Of a stretch of 44,125 bases of DNA, positions 24,449 to 33,994 are shown in pieces. Both the position numbers and the translations under genes were made by a program. How positions within the stretch are numbered: the stretch's first letter is position 1; each line of letters begins with the position of its first letter. The stretch lies in the NCBI GenBank assembly GCA_947168045.1, contig CAMVKN010000026.1, forward strand, positions 1 through 44,125, given 5' to 3'. Under the pieces are notes generated by a model. The model was given only the letters and a program-made list of their open reading frames with translations. It had not been told where the DNA came from and made no database searches. This DNA comes from an uncultured Prevotellaceae bacterium (GTDB lineage Bacteria; Bacteroidota; Bacteroidia; Bacteroidales; Bacteroidaceae).

Positions 24449-26704
24449 ATGGGCGGAAAGAGGCAGACTAACAGCTTTGTTCTGCAGACAAAAGCGCGCA
24501 ACGGCATCGACGCTGCTGACATGGAGACTGTCTATATTCGGACCACGGACAATGTGGCACCGACGATAGCAGACTTTGAGGCCATGCCTTACGACCCCGA
24601 GGACCCATACAACAACGACGTCTACATGGACAGCGGCCATGGGCTGCACGACGAGGACGGCTTCCTGCCTCTGGCCAGTGTCACACAGGGGGCCATCGAG
24701 GCTAACCAGGTGGCGCAGGGCAACAACGGCTACGGCATCAGCGGTGGCACGACGGACCGGTACGGCGAGTGTACGGCGAGGCCAAAGGGCGTCAGCCAGG
24801 CATGGCCATACGAGTGGGAGATGACCCGACGCCAGGGAACGGCGGGTGCCGGGGGCGTCCGGCCGTGGGACTTGTTCAGTGGGACGATGGTGCTGCGTAG
24901 CCGGTGGGCAAGCGATGCCGCCACCGTAGTCTTTCTGCCTGGTATTTTATACGTCGACGCCGACAGCGACGGCTGGAGCCTTGCTGAAGATACCGTCTTC
25001 CATGTGGACTTCAGCCTGATGGTGGGGGGCGCACAGGCTGTCATCACGACCGTAGGGACGCCGCAGCTGCCTGAGGACAGCACTCCGGTCGTCCAGTACA
25101 ACGCCGCGACGGGAAAGCTCGACGTGACGGTCTATGGCGACATGGACGGCGTGGGCTGGGACGGCATCCATGTCCTGCTGCCCGTCACGGGGCGCATCGG
25201 CGGCACCACCGTCAGCGCCATGGGGCAGCTGCCCATCGTCGGCAAAAGGCAGGGACAACAGGGGACTCCACCCGTGGTTTACAGCCTCAGGCTCGACACA
25301 CCCGCCGTGCACTGGGAAGGGGACTTCTCCGGCACCAGGCACTTCACGCCTGCCTCCTACGAGCTGGCACTCTACAGGAGCCAGGCGGCAGGTACCACCA
25401 GGCTGGACAGCATACCGCAGGGCATGAGCATCTACTATTATGCCTACACGGCAGACGGCACGCTCATCGACAGCGGACAGTCGGCGCTCGGCCGGCTGCT
25501 GTCAGACACGGAGCTGGACTACACCACCGTGCCTGCATACGTGGAGTATGTGTTGTATGCGGCGGCCACCAATGCCGGCAATGAGATAGACCGCGTGCGC
25601 GTGACGGCCCTGCACGACGTTCAGCGCATGCTGGTGCCTGCCGGAAAGTACACCAGCAAGCTGTATCAGCGCACGGACTACACCACGCCACTTGTACTGC
25701 ATGAGGGGTTTTACAGTTTCCTCGCGGCCGACAGCAACAACGTGGGGACGGCCATCCAGCCACGCTACGAGGCGCCAAGCGACAGAAGTACGGTGTGGCG
25801 CAAGGCGACGGAGTTCGAGGTGATGCTGACGAAGATGCTCTTCGCCCCCTTTGCACAGCTCGGAGGTTTCGTGGTATACGGCGACTTCTTCTTCTCCCAG
25901 TATGGCACGCTCTACAGCCGCAAGGGCAGCGTCGCGGTGGGCGCCGGGAACTGCCAGACGCTCTACGGCCTGGACTACGCCGAGAACATCAGCGACGATG
26001 AGACGGACTGGGCCGAGTGGCTGGCCAACGACAATGGACCGGCAGCGGTGCCCTACGGATTTTTCGACCCCAACGACCCCGCAGCGGCCTCGGTGGGTGA
26101 AGATGAGCTGAAGTTCCGCCCGGCCAAGCTCATCAACGCTGCCACGGGCGAGGAGTGGAGCGCTGGCGGCAACTTCGCCGTCGACGCTCAGGGCGGCGTT
26201 ACGATGAAGAACGCCACCATCAGGAACGCGGCCTTCTTCCATCGCATACACACGTTCCACCTCAATACGGGAAACCTGGACTACTACGTGTTCGCCAACC
26301 AGGCCTACACGCCGGGCGACATGCCGCAGTTCCTGGCTGACACCTTCATACTCACTGGCGACAACACCCGCACGGCGGCAGTCATGGTCGGACTGCCTGA
26401 CCCCAGCGACTGTCCGGGCATGCGGCTGAAGATAGTGCGCGGCTACCACACCACGGCACATGCAGCTCCCTTGCTGCTCACCGTCATCGCGGACGACCAG
26501 ACCTTCGAGACGGCAACAGACGGCACCAGGCACTGGGTGAACGGCATCTACGCCCCTGACGACCAGAGCTACGGACAGCAGCTGGCCATCACTGCGCTGA
26601 AATGGGTGGAACTGACCGTGGGCAGCGCCCTGACGCTCATCAGCAGCACCGAGGGCGACGTCACCGACCAGTTCCTGCAGTGGGTCGTCACAGGCAAAGG
26701 GTAG
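24449..26704 (+). CDS. Large tail-tip protein downstream of the RT
   Basis: 751 residues, starting one base after the RT stop, so co-transcribed with it. Beta-rich, Gly/Thr/Asp-rich, no membrane segment. The region around residues 570-600 (GGNFAVDAQGGVTMKNATIR) resembles the collar before a C-terminal fibre or tail-spike head, where Bacteroidetes phage tail-tip proteins often carry repeats of this kind. No catalytic motif and no variable repeat was seen in it. Probably part of the same tail-tip complex as the DGR target; too large to be an Avd. Confidence 0.5.
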   Translation: MGGKRQTNSFVLQTKARNGIDAADMETVYIRTTDNVAPTIADFEAMPYDPEDPYNNDVYMDSGHGLHDEDGFLPLASVTQGAIEANQVAQGNNGYGISGGTTDRYGECTARPKGVSQAWPYEWEMTRRQGTAGAGGVRPWDLFSGTMVLRSRWASDAATVVFLPGILYVDADSDGWSLAEDTVFHVDFSLMVGGAQAVITTVGTPQLPEDSTPVVQYNAATGKLDVTVYGDMDGVGWDGIHVLLPVTGRIGGTTVSAMGQLPIVGKRQGQQGTPPVVYSLRLDTPAVHWEGDFSGTRHFTPASYELALYRSQAAGTTRLDSIPQGMSIYYYAYTADGTLIDSGQSALGRLLSDTELDYTTVPAYVEYVLYAAATNAGNEIDRVRVTALHDVQRMLVPAGKYTSKLYQRTDYTTPLVLHEGFYSFLAADSNNVGTAIQPRYEAPSDRSTVWRKATEFEVMLTKMLFAPFAQLGGFVVYGDFFFSQYGTLYSRKGSVAVGAGNCQTLYGLDYAENISDDETDWAEWLANDNGPAAVPYGFFDPNDPAAASVGEDELKFRPAKLINAATGEEWSAGGNFAVDAQGGVTMKNATIRNAAFFHRIHTFHLNTGNLDYYVFANQAYTPGDMPQFLADTFILTGDNTRTAAVMVGLPDPSDCPGMRLKIVRGYHTTAHAAPLLLTVIADDQTFETATDGTRHWVNGIYAPDDQSYGQQLAITALKWVELTVGSALTLISSTEGDVTDQFLQWVVTGKG

Positions 26705-26882
26705 GGGAGTAAAATCAGGGTGGCCGTAGATAACTACACACATCAGCGTGGGCCGCTGCTACGGCTATGTGTCGGCACAGCCCACGGCCACAGCCTGGCG
26801 CGACCGCCTCTCTTAGAGACCGAGACAACTGTTGCATGTTGCAGGCCTGGGGGATTCCCTAATTACTTTTAGGGATTTTCCC

Positions 26883-26913
26883 TTGGTCGTTTCAGAAATA
26901 ATCAGTATATTTG
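26883..26913 (+). promoter_or_regulatory. Promoter of the small membrane protein
   Basis: TTG (26883-26885), 20 bases, TATATTTG (26906-26913), a full match to the Bacteroidetes consensus, 30 bases before the ATG at 26944. The preceding 26705-26880 is non-coding and holds hairpins CGTGGGC/GCCCACG (26750-26790) and CCCTAA/TTAGGG (26857-26874). Confidence 0.75.
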
Positions 26914-26943
26914 CAACGGATTAATGAAGAAAGGAGCTAAGTT

Positions 26944-27171
26944 ATGCTGGTAACACACGACATCTTTACATTGACGGTGCTCATCATCGTACTAATCTTC
27001 GCCTGCTGCAAAGGTTGGGGGAAGAAAGACACTGCGCCGACCAAGATGAAGAATGGCGAGGATTTTAAAGACTGGTATATGAAACTCTGTGAGAAAAACC
27101 GGAAGAGGAATGAGGAACGACTTGAAGAAATAAGATACGAGAAATGGCTCATTGACCATCAGCAGAAATAG
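26944..27171 (+). CDS. Small membrane-anchored protein, possible moron
   Basis: 75 residues: a hydrophobic N-terminal segment (about 6-21, IFTLTVLIIVLIFACC) followed by a highly charged Lys/Glu/Arg helical tail. The two Cys at the end of the hydrophobic stretch could suggest a lipobox but no clear charged N-region precedes it. It stands alone between strong promoter and strong terminator, inside a late tail operon, and lower in GC than its neighbours. This is the layout of a moron, a gene expressed from the prophage for host benefit, for example superinfection exclusion. Function unknown. Confidence 0.65.
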   Translation: MLVTHDIFTLTVLIIVLIFACCKGWGKKDTAPTKMKNGEDFKDWYMKLCEKNRKRNEERLEEIRYEKWLIDHQQK

Positions 27172-27193
27172 CGTATTTTTACTTTGCCATAGT

Positions 27194-27235
27194 GGGTGTT
27201 AACTTTGCAAAAAACAAAGCTAACACCCTTTTTTT
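27194..27235 (+). terminator. Intrinsic terminator abutting the tape-measure start
   Basis: GGGTGTTA (27194-27201) and CTTTG (27203-27207) pair with CAAAG (27215-27219) and TAACACCC (27221-27228), followed by seven T to 27235. The next base begins the tape-measure ATG. The 5' arm also contains TAACTTTG (27200-27207), a -7 box match. Confidence 0.85.
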
Positions 27236-30200
27236 ATGGCTACAACAGAGAAGTATACAACCGTCATCGAGCTCAACAGTGAGCAGGCCAAGCGCAACCT
27301 CGATGAATTAAGGAAGAAAGTGGAGTCGTGGAAGAGCGACCTTGCAGAAGCCCGTGAGAAGAAGATGGGCAAGAGCTTCATTTCCGCCATCAGGAAGGAA
27401 CTGTCGGCAGCAGAAAAGGAGCTGAAGAAGTATGACAGCGAGGTGGCACGCACCATCGATACGCTGAATAATATCGGGACCGCAACGGTGGAACAGATAG
27501 AGAACGCGCAGAAAAACCTCATGCGCCTCTCTAAGGAGGTGCCGCGCGACAGCGACATCTTTAAGAACCTAAACGACATGCTCGACCAGGTGACGCAGGA
27601 ACTGGAGAACATCAAGGCCACCAAGGCCTTTGAACAGATGCAGCGTGAGGCTGCTGGCGCAACCAGGTCGACAGAACAGCTGCAGGCAGAGTTGGACTTC
27701 ATCAGACAGACGGCAGAGAACGCTCAGACGGCATCGGTGAAGCAGCTGCAGCTGGCCGAGCGTACGGCACAGAATATTAAGAATACGACAAAAGAAGGGA
27801 CGAAAGAGTGGACGGATGCCCGTGATGGACTGGAGGCAGTACGCAGACGTCTGACGGCTATCGAGGAAGAGGAAAAGAAAGTCGTACATACAATAGACCG
27901 CTATGACAAGGAGATCAAGGAGGCGAACAAGTCCATCGAAGTGACGCAACGGGAAATGCAGCTGGTGAATAAGACGCTTGACAATATCAGCTCGGCCAGC
28001 GTCCGTGATATTGAATACTCCATCAAGATTCTCAACGAGCAGCTGCGCGACACGGAGCGCACCGGCGGCAACGTGGAGCAGCTGACAAAGAAGCTGAAGC
28101 AGCTCAACGAGGAGCTGAAGAAGGTGCAGGATATGCAGAAGCCTGATGACAAGGGGGGCTTCTTCACCCGCTCTGTCAACTTCCTCAACAGGAACTGGGG
28201 TGCCATCACGCAAGTCATCGGAGGCTACGATATGGTGAGGGACGTGGTGAATGGCAGCGTGGAAGCCTTCGCCGCGATGGACCAGGAGATGAACAACGTG
28301 CGCAAGTACACCGGACAGACCATTGAGGAGGTGCAGAGCATGAACGAGGAGTTCAAAACCATGGACACTCGCACGGCGCGCGAACAGCTCAACCAGCTGG
28401 CAGGAAGCGCCGGACGCCTGGGCATCGAGGGCAGGGAGGGCATCATGGACTTCGTCTATGCTGCTGACCAGATAAACCTCGCACTGGGCGACGACCTGGG
28501 GCAGGGGGCCGTGGACAAGATTGGAAAGCTGGCCATGGCCTTCGGCGAGGATGACAAGATGGGACTGCGCGACGCCATGCTCTCAACGGGTAGCGCCGTC
28601 AATGAGCTGTCACAGCACTCGGCTGCCATTGCCGGATACCTCGTCGACTTCACGGCGAGGCTCTCGGGCGTCGGCGTGCAGGCCGGGCTGACGCAGGCGC
28701 AAATACTCGGACTCGGAGCCGCCATGGACGAAAACATGCAGCGCGACGAGATGGCAGCCACGGCGCTCAGCCAGATCATTACGAAGATGACCACCGACAG
28801 CGAGACCTTCGCACGCCTTGCCGGAAAGAGTGTCAGCGAGTTCTCCTCGCTGGTCAGGAACGACATGAACGAGGCCCTGATGCAGTTCTTCAAGGCCATG
28901 AAGGAAAAGGGAGGATTCACCGAGCTGGCTCCGCTCTTCGAACAGATGGGACTCGACGGCACACGCGCCATCGGCGTCCTGTCTATTCTGGCAGAGAAGA
29001 TTGACGACGTGCGCGCTCATCAGCAGCTGGCCACGGAGGCATACCGCGAGCATACCAGCGTGGAGAAAGAAGCAGCCATACAGAACGACACCTACCAGGC
29101 AAAGCTGGAGAAGGCTCGCAAGCGCTTCCAGGACCTGCGCATAGAGCTGGGCGAGAAGCTGCTGCCGGTGGCCAGCGCCGCCATCGGCACCACAAGCATG
29201 ATGGTGAGGGCACTGGAGATCATCGTTGCCTTCGTCATTAAGTACAAGAGTGAGCTGATAGCCATCACGGCGGCCATAGCAGCATACAATGTAGTGGCGA
29301 AGGTCCAAGCGCACTGGACGGCCATCGTCAACTCCGGCTTCGTCACGGCCTTCAAGTCGATGGCTAACTTCAGGGCCGCCACACAAAGAATGGGAGAGGA
29401 CGTCACTGCCTTCGTGGGCAAGCTGTCGGGACTGAGGATTGCCGTGGCTGGCGTCGTCGGCATCATCGCCGGACTGGTGGCAAAGCTGGTCCTCTTTAGG
29501 GAAGAGACGGCAGAGGCCGTCAAGGGAATGAGCGAGGCGGAAGACGCCTTCAACCAGGCATTGAAGGAGACGCGCCGCTCCGTAGAGGAGGACGAGAAGC
29601 GGCTACGCACACTCATCGAGGCCAACGAGGATGCCGCAGAGACGGTGCGCGAGCTGGCCTTGAAATATCCTCAGCTCGTCAGCGAGCAGATGACGGCCGC
29701 CGAAGCCTACGACGCACTGATAAAGGGCTCACGCGCGTACTGTGAGCAGATGGCGCTGGAGAAGAAGGCCATGTCGCTCGACGAGACCGTCAAGGACAAC
29801 GAGGCCAGCCTGCGCATCATGGAACGCCAGCTGGTGAACGCCACCCAGGAGCTGAGAAAACAGCAGGAGGCATCATTTTCGGTCAGGGGCATCCAGGAGC
29901 AGATAGCCAGGATGGCAGAAGTCAACAAGGAAGAATACCTGAAGGAAGGATACCAGGCTACTGACCTGGCTGACAAGGTGGCCATGCTCACGGCAAGGGT
30001 GGAGAAGCTGCGCTATGACAACCAGCTGCTGGACGACGCACTGGAGGCTACCAACGAGGAGATGAGGAAACAGGCAGAGACGGCACAGTACTGGGCTGAG
30101 TCGACCGACATCATGCCGGGCATCATCAGGAGAATCAGCAGTGCTGCCGACATTGCGGCCGGAAAGATTCGGGGCCTGCGCAAGACCTTCGCCGACTTCC

Positions 30201-32188
30201 TCCTCTCGCTCGTGCCGGACAAGAAAGAGAACGAGCAGCCTGCAGGCCCAGCCATGGACACTAAAGACTACTGGCAGCAGCAGCTGAGTGAGCGGAAGGC
30301 GAAGCTGGACGCTCTCAGGGCTGATGCTGCTGCGACGGCCAAGGACGTGGAGGAAGCCGCCAAGGCTGTGAACGAGGCACAGACCAAGATGCAGCTCTTC
30401 ACACCTACCAAGCAGTGGAAGAAGGAACAGCATGACAGGGAAAGGGAACGACGTGAGCAGCAGCGCAAGGCCGACGACAGCGCCAAGGCGGAGACGGAAC
30501 GGCAGCTGGCAGAACTGACCCACCGCTACGCCATGGGCAAGATTCTCTACTGTGACTACATCGACGAGCAGGAGCGCATACAGATGGAGGGCATAGAGCG
30601 CCGCATGCTCATCTACGGCAAGGAGAGCCTGGAGTACCAGAAGCTTAACCGTCAGCGCGAAGAAATGCTGATGAATGGTACCAAGGAGTCGCAGAAACTG
30701 ACGCTTGCTAACATGCGTCAGCAGCATCAGGAGCGACTGTCGGCTATTGAGGCACAGGCATGGCGCGAGAACATGACCGAGCAGCAGAAGAACGACATGA
30801 TCTTCCGTGAGGATATGCGCTTCCTCGACGAGCAGCGCATCCTCTATCGGCTGGGCACGCTGGAGCGCATCAACCTGGAACGCGAGATTTCTGAGCGCGA
30901 CGAGCAGTACCGGCTACAGCGCGAGCAGTATTATCAGCAACAGCTGCAGCAGGCACGCGAGCAGCTGCTGCAGATGGGCAGCGACCGACTGCTGCAGATG
31001 GAACTGGACAACATCAACGAGGTCTACGACTACATGATAGCACGTGGCGTGGCTAAGGAGACGGAGCGGCAGGAGGCCATACTTGCCATCCGTGCCAAGT
31101 ACGCCGGCTACCAGACCACCACGGAGCGCGACCAGACGAAAGGCTCACAGATGCTCAGCGTGGCCACGGATGCCGCCAGGAAGCAGCTCGACGCCGACAG
31201 TGTGTCCGGCGGTTCCCCCGCCGGGAAGGACCTGCCCTTCGTCGGCACCATCATACAGTATCAGGCCACCATGGAGAAGCTGAAGGAGATGTATGGCAAT
31301 GACGAACAGAGCCATGCCGCGTACCTGGCTGCCAAGCAGCAGGCTACAGCGCAGTTCTGCGAGTCGCTGGCAGCAGAGATGCAGGCCGCCTACAACACCG
31401 TCAGCCAGGTCATGTCAGCGGCCAGCAGCTACTTCTCCGCCCAGCAGGAATACGAGACCGCACTGGTGCAGCGAAAGTATGAGAAACAGATTGAGGCAGC
31501 GGGCAACAACCAGAAGAAGGTGAAGAAACTGCAGGAACAGCAACAGAAGGAGGAAGCTGCCATCAAGACAAAGTACGCCCGCCGTGCCGCTACCATGCAG
31601 ATGACGCAGGCCGTGGCGCAGACGGCCATCTCGGCTATCAACGCCTATTCATCGGCTGCAGCCATACCGGTAACGGGATATATCCTGGCACCTATCGCAG
31701 CAGCTGCAGCCATCGCTGCCGGCATGCTGCAGATAGCCACCATCAAAAAACAGCAGCAGGCACAGCAGGCAGGCTACTACGAGGGTGGCTTCACTGGAGG
31801 CAGGCGATATCGCAAGGAGGCCGGCGTGGTGCATGAAGGCGAGTTCGTGGCCAACCATCAAGCGGTGAACAATCCGGCCGTCATGCCCTTCCTCAACTTC
31901 CTCGACCAGGCGCAGCGCAACAATACGGTCGGCTCACTTACCGCAGCCGACGTATCACGCACCGTGGGAGGCGGCTTCCCCTCTTCCACTCCTTCTGTCG
32001 TCGCCCCCATCGTTAACGTGCAGACCGACAACGAACAGCTGCGCATGGCGGTGGATGCACACAGGGAAGCCACCGAGCTGCTACTGCAGCGCCTCGAGCA
32101 GCCTATCAACGCACAGGTGGTGCTTACAGGTCCGGACGGCCTGAACGCACAGCAGCAGCGACTGAATAACTTAATGAAAAACAAGTAG
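27236..32188 (+). CDS. Tail tape-measure protein (TP901 family)
   Basis: 1650 residues, the longest gene here. Residues 1-310 are a long coiled coil. The TP901-type core follows (about 340-650), with the typical NNVRKYTGQTIEEV, LAGSAGRLGIEGREGIMDF and MGLDGTRAIGVL stretches. Hydrophobic segments lie at about 650-760, another long coiled coil at 1020-1420, and a very hydrophobic Ala-rich segment near 1455-1510. Tape measures set tail length and pass through the host envelope. The length implies a long non-contractile (siphovirus-like) tail. No lytic transglycosylase domain seen. It starts immediately after a terminator, so expression may need antitermination. Confidence 0.92.
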   Translation: MATTEKYTTVIELNSEQAKRNLDELRKKVESWKSDLAEAREKKMGKSFISAIRKELSAAEKELKKYDSEVARTIDTLNNIGTATVEQIENAQKNLMRLSKEVPRDSDIFKNLNDMLDQVTQELENIKATKAFEQMQREAAGATRSTEQLQAELDFIRQTAENAQTASVKQLQLAERTAQNIKNTTKEGTKEWTDARDGLEAVRRRLTAIEEEEKKVVHTIDRYDKEIKEANKSIEVTQREMQLVNKTLDNISSASVRDIEYSIKILNEQLRDTERTGGNVEQLTKKLKQLNEELKKVQDMQKPDDKGGFFTRSVNFLNRNWGAITQVIGGYDMVRDVVNGSVEAFAAMDQEMNNVRKYTGQTIEEVQSMNEEFKTMDTRTAREQLNQLAGSAGRLGIEGREGIMDFVYAADQINLALGDDLGQGAVDKIGKLAMAFGEDDKMGLRDAMLSTGSAVNELSQHSAAIAGYLVDFTARLSGVGVQAGLTQAQILGLGAAMDENMQRDEMAATALSQIITKMTTDSETFARLAGKSVSEFSSLVRNDMNEALMQFFKAMKEKGGFTELAPLFEQMGLDGTRAIGVLSILAEKIDDVRAHQQLATEAYREHTSVEKEAAIQNDTYQAKLEKARKRFQDLRIELGEKLLPVASAAIGTTSMMVRALEIIVAFVIKYKSELIAITAAIAAYNVVAKVQAHWTAIVNSGFVTAFKSMANFRAATQRMGEDVTAFVGKLSGLRIAVAGVVGIIAGLVAKLVLFREETAEAVKGMSEAEDAFNQALKETRRSVEEDEKRLRTLIEANEDAAETVRELALKYPQLVSEQMTAAEAYDALIKGSRAYCEQMALEKKAMSLDETVKDNEASLRIMERQLVNATQELRKQQEASFSVRGIQEQIARMAEVNKEEYLKEGYQATDLADKVAMLTARVEKLRYDNQLLDDALEATNEEMRKQAETAQYWAESTDIMPGIIRRISSAADIAAGKIRGLRKTFADFLLSLVPDKKENEQPAGPAMDTKDYWQQQLSERKAKLDALRADAAATAKDVEEAAKAVNEAQTKMQLFTPTKQWKKEQHDRERERREQQRKADDSAKAETERQLAELTHRYAMGKILYCDYIDEQERIQMEGIERRMLIYGKESLEYQKLNRQREEMLMNGTKESQKLTLANMRQQHQERLSAIEAQAWRENMTEQQKNDMIFREDMRFLDEQRILYRLGTLERINLEREISERDEQYRLQREQYYQQQLQQAREQLLQMGSDRLLQMELDNINEVYDYMIARGVAKETERQEAILAIRAKYAGYQTTTERDQTKGSQMLSVATDAARKQLDADSVSGGSPAGKDLPFVGTIIQYQATMEKLKEMYGNDEQSHAAYLAAKQQATAQFCESLAAEMQAAYNTVSQVMSAASSYFSAQQEYETALVQRKYEKQIEAAGNNQKKVKKLQEQQQKEEAAIKTKYARRAATMQMTQAVAQTAISAINAYSSAAAIPVTGYILAPIAAAAAIAAGMLQIATIKKQQQAQQAGYYEGGFTGGRRYRKEAGVVHEGEFVANHQAVNNPAVMPFLNFLDQAQRNNTVGSLTAADVSRTVGGGFPSSTPSVVAPIVNVQTDNEQLRMAVDAHREATELLLQRLEQPINAQVVLTGPDGLNAQQQRLNNLMKNK

Positions 32189-32191
32189 GAC

Positions 32192-33994
32192 ATGACTGAA
32201 CTTTATTTGAAAAAGGAGGGGGCTGCCACATGGACGCGCGTCTTCTTCGACGATGCCGGCAGCGGATTCAAGCTCACACGGGAGAACCCGTACTTCACAC
32301 AGTCGGAGAGCTATACCCTCGACGTCCTCCTGCCCATGGACATACTGCAGAACCGTCAGTTCCTGGGAAACCTGCAGCGCATCGATTGCTCGAAGCAGCC
32401 CCCTGCCATGGCGTGTCAGCTCGTGGTGGACAACATGCCGGTGCTCACAGGAACTGCCAGGGTGACGCAAGTAACGGAAAGCCAGACGAGGGTGCAGCTC
32501 CTGGGAGGTAACAGTGAGGTGAATCTAAAAGGTGGCCAGCTGTTCATTGACGAGATGGACATGGGCAACAACGAGGTGGCACCGGCGCCTTTTCAGCCGC
32601 AGGGCTATGACAACTACAACCTCGACGGGGTGCGCTTCGTGTGCATGCAGGCGCTCAACGAGACGACGGGCGAGGCAGTCAACCGCAAGAACGTGTTCTG
32701 GGTGAGCAACCAGCAGGGCACCATCCGCAACCCCATCACCAGCCACCTGGCAGGCGGGGCACCACAACCCAACCTGATGGACGTGCTGATGAAGGTGATT
32801 CTTAGGATGGGGTACACGCCAGGCAGTCTCTTCCCATGGCAAGAGCCGTGGAAGAGTCTCTACGTGGCATCGGCTAAGATCACACGCCACCTGGCGCATG
32901 CGCTGCCGCACTGGACGGCGAAAGAGTTCCTCGACGAGATGTGCAAACTGTTCAACTGCACGCTGAAGGTCGACCCGGTGGCAAAGACCATCAGCATGGA
33001 AAACAACATCTCCTTCTTCGGCAATGCTCAGCGCAGGGAGCTGTCACCCTGCGATGAGTACACGGCAGAGGTGGCCACCGACAGCGACGGCGGCGAGGCG
33101 CAGTCACTGGCCAACGACGACATCAGCTACGAGCTGTCGACATCAACGGCTCACGACTACGACTGCCTGACAGAGGCCGTCCGGGACAATGCGCCACGCC
33201 TGGCATACGACAGCATGGCGAAGCTGGTGGCAGCATACACCGCCATGGATGCGTCGGAAAGAAGAAAATTCATCTTCAAGTGTCCTCAGGGAATGTACGT
33301 TGACTGGAGACATACGGAAGATGGAGCATCCGAGCTGGTGGCGGTCGATATGTTTGCTCCTCTCACGCGCAACGACAGTGCCTCGAAGCGTGAGCTGAAG
33401 ATTGTGCCGGCGGCCATCACCGAGGAGGTGAAAGGCATGTTCGTGTGGCAGGTCTCTGGCGTCACCAACACCTATGAGATGACGTTTCGCTCGCTCAGCC
33501 TGGAGAACCCCACCGGCGATGAGATGACACCTGACGAGGATGTGGTGAGGGCAGACATACAAGACCTGATAACCGGTGCAGAAGAGGTGGAGAAAAACGC
33601 TGAGAAGGAAGACCTCATGCAGGTGTTCTTCGTCGAGGACGTGGAGCAGACGGCCACGGCCTTCATCGACGATGAAGAGGAAAACCGCGTCTTCTCGGCA
33701 CTCATGCCCATGACGGACTACCGCTACAAGGTGAAAGGCGATGGCCATCGCCGGTGGTCGCTGTCACTGAACCCAGCCGACGCCGACCAATACCTTGGCC
33801 AGCTCCATCAGAACGGCTTCTCCTTTGACATGAAGACCAGGTACACCTTCAGGTTCGTTGCTGACCGCATGCCAGACCCACGTGACATCTTCCTCATCAG
33901 CGGCAAGCGCTATGGCTGTGAGAAGATAGAGGCTAACGTCAATGCAGAGGGATTCGACAAGCTGATGACTGGCTACTTCTATGAGATGCTATAG
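32192..33994 (+). CDS. Baseplate/tail-tip protein after the tape measure
   Basis: 600 residues, 3 bases after the tape measure. Beta-rich, starting with TELYLKKEGAATWTRVFF, a beta-strand pattern as in distal-tail-like proteins, then an alpha/beta middle and a long C-terminal part. By place (first gene after the tape measure) it is the likely distal-tail or baseplate hub protein. No motif proves it. It ends against the minus-strand integrase gene, their 3' ends overlapping by six bases, and closes the phage late operon. Confidence 0.55.
   Translation: MTELYLKKEGAATWTRVFFDDAGSGFKLTRENPYFTQSESYTLDVLLPMDILQNRQFLGNLQRIDCSKQPPAMACQLVVDNMPVLTGTARVTQVTESQTRVQLLGGNSEVNLKGGQLFIDEMDMGNNEVAPAPFQPQGYDNYNLDGVRFVCMQALNETTGEAVNRKNVFWVSNQQGTIRNPITSHLAGGAPQPNLMDVLMKVILRMGYTPGSLFPWQEPWKSLYVASAKITRHLAHALPHWTAKEFLDEMCKLFNCTLKVDPVAKTISMENNISFFGNAQRRELSPCDEYTAEVATDSDGGEAQSLANDDISYELSTSTAHDYDCLTEAVRDNAPRLAYDSMAKLVAAYTAMDASERRKFIFKCPQGMYVDWRHTEDGASELVAVDMFAPLTRNDSASKRELKIVPAAITEEVKGMFVWQVSGVTNTYEMTFRSLSLENPTGDEMTPDEDVVRADIQDLITGAEEVEKNAEKEDLMQVFFVEDVEQTATAFIDDEEENRVFSALMPMTDYRYKVKGDGHRRWSLSLNPADADQYLGQLHQNGFSFDMKTRYTFRFVADRMPDPRDIFLISGKRYGCEKIEANVNAEGFDKLMTGYFYEML

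Noticed and set aside
23152..24522. Long antisense frame opposite the reverse transcriptase
   Set aside because: A shadow of strong codon bias; the plus strand shows all RT motifs.
24449..26704. Second DGR target or Avd protein
   Set aside because: No copy of the template is found in it and it is far too long for Avd.
26705..26882. Small gene between the tail-tip and membrane protein
   Set aside because: Only short frames broken by stops; the hairpins explain the sequence.
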